A stretch of 64,000 nucleotides of DNA from the NCBI RefSeq assembly GCF_905163445.1, contig NC_053190.1, positions 14,510,501 to 14,574,500 on the forward strand. Direction: 5' to 3'. The notes below the pieces were generated by a model that was not told the origin of the DNA, ran no database searches, and saw only the letters and a list, made by a program, of their open reading frames with translations. Position numbers and translations under genes: made by a program. This DNA comes from Pararge aegeria. Taxonomy: Eukaryota; Arthropoda; Insecta; Lepidoptera; Nymphalidae. Shown here piece by piece: positions 59,556 to 64,000 of this stretch; within the stretch, counting starts at the first letter, position 1, and every line of letters begins with the position of its first letter.

Positions 59556-59715
59556 TGACCACTGGGCCAGAAATAGGTCAGGGACACTTTAGCTTATAAT
59601 CTTAAAGGCCTACCTTCATAAACGTATTTCGTAAAGCTACGGATATCACGTGTCGGGAGACGAACATGTAAAGTGCGTTATTGTTAAATTCGGCCAAGTT
59701 TTTTTATAGGAATAT
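59556..59715. other. Spacer
   Basis: Nothing recognised. Confidence 0.4.
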
Positions 59716-59915
59716 GATGCACCAAACAGATGGCCCACCTAATGGTAAGCGGAAAACCATCGTCTATAAACGGAGCAAAACTTCACAGGGCATGCAAGGG
59801 GCACATCCTGCAATATGCTGCCATGTGTCCATCAATTAAAGGCGTAAGTGTTAAGCCTCTTACGCCTGTAATGACACCGGCAACCAAGCCCTTCAGGCCG
59901 GAACTTTCCCGACTA
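59716..59915 (+). repeat. RPT-1, best copy
   Basis: ACCAAACAGATGGCCCACCT, AATGGTAAGCGGAAAACCAT, CGTCTATAAACGGAGCAAAA, AGGGCATGCAAGGGGCACAT, GTGTCCATCAATTAAAGGCG, CGCCTGTAATGACACCGGCA, ACCAAGCCCTTCAGGCCGGA. It is the reference for the family, about 200 bp, without a tRNA-like head. Class unknown. Confidence 0.75.
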
Positions 59916-59944
59916 CTATTAATACTTATTATATTATTTATTAT

Positions 59945-60215
59945 TATTACTTATTATTAGTATTTTATGTGTGTAATCTTGATAAGTATTAGTGTGTAAT
60001 TGTTTGTAAGTATGTATATATAATAATAATACACCCCACCAATCAATTTCCCTTGGTTTTCCTAATACTAAGGTTGCCTGGAAGAGATTGCTACTAAGCG
60101 ATAAGGCCGCCCTTTGTATCCTACTTTTTAAGTTTATTTTTATTGTGTCCATTGTTTTTTTTTTCCTATTTGTGGTGTACAAATAAAGTGTAAATAATAA
60201 TAATAATAATAATAC
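59945..60215 (+). mobile_element. LINE 3' end (T2), well preserved
   Basis: TGTGTGTAATCTTGATAAGT, AATACTAAGGTTGCCTGGAA, GAGATTGCTACTAAGCGATA, AGGCCGCCCTTTGTATCCTA, TGTGGTGTACAAATAAAGTG, then (AAT)n at 60193-60213. Nearly identical to 26.12-26.35 kb in its last 90 bases. Frames across it are shadows. Confidence 0.85.
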
Positions 60216-60823
60216 TGCTAAAGTGCTTAAGTTGTTTTCGACTTACCTACGTACGTGCTTCTGTGATGACGACATAACCTACTCGGTAAATATCCTTTTA
60301 AAGTATGCGATACCATTACTTGCAACGACGTTATGAAATATGGTGTTGCTACTAAACGCCACAGTAAGCTGCACGATTACCATGTCGTCATTGTGTTAAT
60401 TGATTGACTAATTAAGTACGATATGAATAGATAGTATTCTTGCATTTTAACCCCTCTATGTATTCCTCTAGTCTTTGGTCATGGGGTGGAATTTAGGGTG
60501 TAACGGCCGTGCGATCCGCGTTATTACGCTACGTGCTTAAAAATATTTTGATAGCAGACTTTTATGTACAAAAGCCATATTGATATTTTTATGTCTCTAT
60601 TATAATATAAAAAGTTACCGAGATCTTATAAAAAACTGTGTGCATTTTTTTTGTAAACGGTTTATGCATGACGCTATATTTTGTTGATTTTGATATAAAA
60701 AGTTGCATTTTTAGGAATACTTTATCACCACAATAACTGTTTACGGTTTATTTGGTACCGTTATGTGTATATCGTGGCGCAACTAGGAATTATTTTTGCT
60801 CTCTATGCTACCAACGCTTGCTC
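60216..60823. other. Unassigned sequence
   Basis: GTAACGGCCGTGCGATCCGC near 60500 is a CpG-rich spot. No gene or shared family. Confidence 0.4.
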
Positions 60824-61067
60824 TCGTATTTCGGGCACATAATGCGGCGGGGGAATAATAATAATAATAATGCGGATAGCCTCCAAAAATTAGAGTAACA
60901 GGCAACCCCGAGAGCTACAGACCTAGAGGCCGGTCTCTAACGAGACGGGATCGCCAGTTGAAAAACACGTGCCGATTCTATCAAATCGCCAAAATGGCCT
61001 CCAACAGAAGCTGATGAAGACAATTTAACCACTCAAAGCTGAGATCTCACCAGGACCACAATAATCA
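60824..61067 (+). pseudogene. RTE-like LINE ORF C-terminus
   Basis: YFGHIMRRGNN at about 60826-60858 is followed by an AAT microsatellite. Then a frame reads RPRGRSLTRRDRQLKNTCRF, later KMASNRS, two stops, and KLRSHQDHNNQ. The pattern GHIMRR...RPRGR[SP].TR.D...ASNR is the C-terminal end of an RTE-type LINE. Expected TRW is TRR and two stops follow. Dead. Confidence 0.65.
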
Positions 61068-61376
61068 GTAATGAAGGAGCGCCCATAGAGAGAGTGGTAC
61101 CCATACCGTCTCTAAGAAGGGAAAAATAATTGAGTACTTCGATTATTAACTACTACTTTTAGTTAGTTTGTTACTTCAGGTTTCAACCTTGCCTTTTCCT
61201 TGATCAGGTTGAAATCTCATTATGACTGCAATCAAATATAGCATATTATTCTCGCTAAGAATATAACATTTGTGTTAAATGGTAGCTTTCAATTGTAATA
61301 GAATTTTACTATATAAATAGTATTTTAAAATTTTAGGTTAAGTTTTTGAGTTTATATATAAACATACTAGCTGTTG
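61068..61376. other. Unassigned sequence
   Basis: GGTTTCAACCT (61188-61198) and AGGTTGAAATC (61207-61217) make an 11-bp hairpin with one mismatch. Nothing else. Confidence 0.45.
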
Positions 61377-61807
61377 CCCGCGACTTCGTCTGCGTTTGAT
61401 TTTGTTTTTTGATGTGGCATTAAATTTAGTTGTGGATATAAAAATTTTAAAGTACTCAGTATCGCTAAGCCTTAAATGAGGGGATTGCTGCTGTCCGCTG
61501 AGGAGTTCTGTCCTCTATCTCCAACCACAGTTTTCTCAAAATTAATTACATATACCTCCATAGTACAAAAATAATTATTTAAATCGGTTATACTTTGTAG
61601 GAGTTATGGTGTAAAATAGTCAAACACTCATCCCCTCTCCCAAAGGAACCGAGCTTTATGTCGGGATGAAAAGTATTCTATATTACTTCTAAAACTTCTA
61701 AGAATATGTGTACCAAGTTTCATGAGGATCGGTTGAGTAGTTTTTGCGTGAAAGTGTAACAAACAAACTTACATTGACATTTATAATATTAGTAGTGAAG
61801 TAGGGAT
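61377..61807 (-). mobile_element. HEL element, reverse, complete
   Basis: CTAGCTGTTGCCCGCGACTT, CGTCTGCGTTTGATTTTGTT, TGATGTGGCATTAAATTTAG, GGATTGCTGCTGTCCGCTGA, AAGGAACCGAGCTTTATGTC, TTTCATGAGGATCGGTTGAG, ATTTATAATATTAGTAG. Same family as 36.50-36.89 kb, and its ends match the 59.01 kb element. Confidence 0.75.
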
Positions 61808-61859
61808 AATACAAGAAATCAAACGTTTCCTCTGTATAATATTAATATATGTATACTTC

Positions 61860-62030
61860 TTGAGGAAACCTGCATGCCCAAGAGTTCTCCATAATGTTCT
61901 CAAAGGTGTGTGGAGCCTACCAAGCCACACTGGGCCAGCGTGGTGGACTATGGCCTTAACCCCTTCTCATTGTGGAAGGGGACCCATGCCCTGTAGTGGG
62001 CCGGCAATGGGTTGATATGATGCTATACTT
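61860..62030 (+). mobile_element. SINE-C, 5'-truncated, low divergence
   Basis: TTGAGGAAACCTGCATGCCC, AAGAGTTCTCCATAATGTTC, TCAAAGGTGTGTGGAGCCTA, CACTGGGCCAGCGTGGTGGA, GCCCTGTAGTGGGCCGGCAA, TGGGTTGATATGATG. Close to the consensus of the window. Confidence 0.85.
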
Positions 62031-62394
62031 CTCTCATTGTTAGTGTATTGTATGTAATATTTACTTATTATTATATACAAAAAGTATCTCTCTTATTTTT
62101 TTATATTGCCAATCAAATAGGGTACTCGTAACAAGTCGCGCATACTTCGATATAAATTCCATTGTATAGTAAATCATTGATTTTGAATTGCGTAAATAAA
62201 AAAATGGTTTGGACAGAAACCTGTCGTTTCATATAGTGCTATCATAAATTCGTAAATATCATGTAGGCCAGAAAGGACTTCGTTCGTGAAAAACACAATA
62301 CATCATTGTTGTGTGTGCTCGAAACTACATATAAAACAATGTAACTCAATTGTTACATACGAATACAACCTGAAAACTTGTTCACAGTCGCAAA
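62031..62394. other. Unassigned AT-rich sequence
   Basis: No gene or shared repeat. Confidence 0.45.
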
Positions 62395-62500
62395 GTTAGA
62401 GGTATTAGACGCAGAAAGTCCGACGTACCCCCACGTATACTCTCGCATCGTGTACATATTTCAATTTAACTACCTCCTTTTATTCGCTTAGATGGCGTAC
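62395..62500 (-). repeat. RPT-3 copy, reverse
   Basis: TGTACATATTTCAATTTAAC, TACCTCCTTTTATTCGCTTA, GA is the reverse of TCTAAGCGAATAAAAGGCAG, CAGTTAAATTGAAATATGTA at 4.98 kb. Confidence 0.6.
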
Positions 62501-62794
62501 AAGGAATACGGAAACAAAAGAAGTAATGTACAAACATATTCCGTGGCCCCGTTTGCAGTTTAAAGTACGTAAACATTTGGATTATGCTAACAATATAATA
62601 TGGGTTGTATTTTTTATATTGACATACAACATCTAAAGCGGATAAGGCTAATGCCCTCCCCATTATAGTGGATTGTATAGTGTTAGTAGTGAAATAGGGC
62701 TTCCTATTCCTACGGTTTTCGGGAAGGAGGTGAACCGCCGAATCCAACTTGGATGAGCAGCGTTCGGGAATTTTCGTAAAATCTTTTCTTTAAA
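62501..62794. other. Unassigned sequence
   Basis: A minus frame at 62466-62747 starts within RPT-3 and has no domain. Confidence 0.4.
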
Positions 62795-63242
62795 AATCCC
62801 TCAGTGCCTGAAGAACAAAGTGTTCGAAAAGTGCGTGTTGCCAGTGATGACCTATGGTTCAGAGATATAGTCGCTAACTATGGGCCTCATAAGAAGGGTC
62901 AGAGTCACTCTAGAGTTATACTCGGAGTATCTCTACGTGATCAAATCAGAAATGTGGAGATTCGTATAAGAACCAGAGTAACCGAAATAGCTAAACGAGT
63001 CGCGAAACTTAAGGGGCGGGGCACATAGTTCGGAGAAAAGATGGACGTTGGGGTCCCAAGGTGCTGGAATGGCAGCACCGCACTGGTAAGTGCAGCGTTA
63101 GTCGACCGCCAACGAGGTTGACAGACGACATTAAGCGCGTCGCACGTAGCCGCTGGAACCAAACAACACAAAACCTTGGAATTTTGAACTTCCTACAGAA
63201 GACCTATGTCCAGCAGTGGACATCTATTGGTTGATATGATGA
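62795..63242 (+). pseudogene. RTE-type LINE ORF C-terminus with 3' end
   Basis: A first frame (from about 62808) reads CLKNKVFEKCVLPVMTYGSE, then a stop and SLTMGLIRRVRVT. A second frame gives VILGVSLRDQIRN, TRVTEIAKRVAKLKG (stop at 63026-63028). Later codons give GRWGSKVLEWQ-like, PTRLTDDIKRVARSRWNQT and LQKTYVQQWTSIG pieces. This is the ordered C-terminal third of an RTE/BovB-like endonuclease-RT. The WQWAGH-type segment after AKLK is deleted. TGATATGATGATT ends the element. At least two frameshifts and one stop. Not functional. Confidence 0.85.
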
Positions 63243-63404
63243 TTCCTAGGTTATAAAAAAAACTTTAAACGTACTGAAAAGACATGCAATAACTCGTAAA
63301 GTTCCGTGTCGCCGCCCGTTCTCCACTCCTATTCTCTTAGTCTTCTCATACGGCACCCTCGGAAAGAATAGGGATGGTGGCCACTGTAGTGGTAATCCTT
63401 CGTC
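63243..63404. other. Spacer
   Basis: GTGTCGCCGCCCGTTCTCCA near 63307 is GC-richer. Nothing recognised. Confidence 0.4.
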
Positions 63405-63564
63405 ATCTCATATTTGTTTGTTTGTCCTTACTTCTCAGACTTATTTTGGCATAAAGTTAGTTAAAAGAACATAGGCTACCTTTTTGCCCAGGAAAACAAA
63501 CGATTCCGACGGCAGTTATAAAAAACGTTATAAACGTGGACGAAGAATGCAGGCAACAGCTAGT
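63405..63564 (+). mobile_element. HEL 3' part
   Basis: CTTATTTTGGCATAAAGTTA, CATAGGCTACCTTTTTGCCC, GACGAAGAATGCAGGCAACA, GCTAGT. It keeps the CTAG end. The start is uncertain. Confidence 0.5.
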
Positions 63565-64000
63565 TTAAATATTGCTAAGACTTACTGTAAGTCAGAAAGA
63601 GTAAAGGGGTTGTCAACGTTCGACGGTAAAAAAAACACTGTGTATAAATGTTAGGCCTCGTACTCGTACTTTTGCATTATCTTTTAAAGTTAATCTACTC
63701 TAACCGTGCGAACATTACTTTGAAATATTGTACGCAGTTTATATTTAAAGACCTCTCGAGGTGCGAACTCGCGAAGGTCGGGCTGGGGCGGGGGGCCTAA
63801 CAATGATTGATGTTCACATTACCATCGCGACGACTCGCGTTGCTCGCTGTATCTCGGGCGAATCTCGTTCAACTCGTAAATGGTATAACTCGGATAATGT
63901 CTAACCAGATTTTTCGACCGACTAACAATTGTTTATGCAATTTAAAATGGGCATATTCGAGTGAAAAATTGAAATGGTTTCGTTTCGTTAGTGAGAAATT
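63565..64000. other. CpG-rich end of window
   Basis: From 63735 to 63900 CpG is unusually frequent (CTCGAGGTGCGAACTCGCGA, GGTCGGGCTGGGGCGGGGGG, CGCGACGACTCGCGTTGCTC, GCTGTATCTCGGGCGAATCT). It includes a GC-box-like GGGGCGGGG. CTCG recurs every 10 to 20 bases. No ATG-initiated frame of note, so it may be a promoter-proximal region of a gene beyond the window or another old repeat. Confidence 0.4.

Noticed and set aside
1..64000. Multi-gene operon, toxin cluster, endogenous virus or LTR retrotransposon
   Set aside because: No gag, pol integrase, capsid or envelope-like frames, no LTR pair and no clustered host genes were found on either strand.

Overview
The window looks like about 64 kb of gene-poor, AT-rich nuclear DNA from a lepidopteran insect, most likely a butterfly. 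The assignment rests on repeat families that I recognise from moth and butterfly genomes (tRNA-derived SINEs, LINE 3' ends with a GATAAGGCCGCC motif, and short elements ending in GTTGCCCGCGACTTCGTC). It was made by eye and not by a search. I find no convincing host protein-coding gene. The longest open frames are transposon remnants or chance frames, so the window is intergenic DNA or part of a very long intron.

Family labels used here. SINE-A: tRNA-like head with box B GGTTCGATTCC and a body ending in TAAGCGTAGC...TACTACGACA. SINE-B: body with TTTAGCGTTCCGGTGCGATG and a tail close to GCAGTCAAGGGCTAAC. SINE-C: head plus GAGGAAACCTGCATG and GGCCAGCGTGGTGGACTAC. SINE-D: a head with TTGGTCTAGTGGCTAG. 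RPT-1: contains CCCACCTGATGGTAAGTGG and TTCAGGCCGGAA. RPT-2 to RPT-9 are lower-copy families seen two or three times. HP is a hairpin-forming element seen in four places. HEL is a group of short elements that end in CTAG. LINE tails are T1 (CTACTTGAAATAAATGAA), T2 (GATAAGGCCGCC, then AATAAAGTGT) and T3 (CTTGAATAAAGAT, then TTTGAC repeats).

Layout. 1-8.6 kb: old LINE and SINE pieces, including a reverse-transcriptase palm fragment at 6.1 kb. 8.6-16 kb: SINE-B copies inside a larger repeat, and a LINE C-terminus at 12.7 kb. 16-26 kb: SINE-C copies, LINE ends, an RTE fragment inside a SINE-A at 20.1 kb, a local tandem duplication at 25.5-26.1 kb and an inverted-repeat element at 24.4 kb. 26-36 kb: an inverted-repeat element, a run of SINE-C copies and a LINE RNase H/CCHC remnant at 30 kb. 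36-47 kb: the HP element inside a SINE-A, HEL elements, a near-intact tRNA-Cys(GCA) on the minus strand at 37.6 kb with a poly-T terminator, LINE C-termini at 38.5 and 45.9 kb, and an inverted-repeat element at 45.4 kb. 47-64 kb: RTE remnants at 49.1, 60.9 and 63.0 kb, more SINEs, two HEL elements, a repeat cluster at 58 kb and a CpG-rich end at 63.8 kb.

The most useful observations are the tRNA-Cys locus; the nested insertions that allow relative dating; the HP element, which lies between copies of its target as if retrotransposed; and a series of short perfect inverted repeats, several inside SINE copies, which look like template-switch products. I found no multi-gene system.
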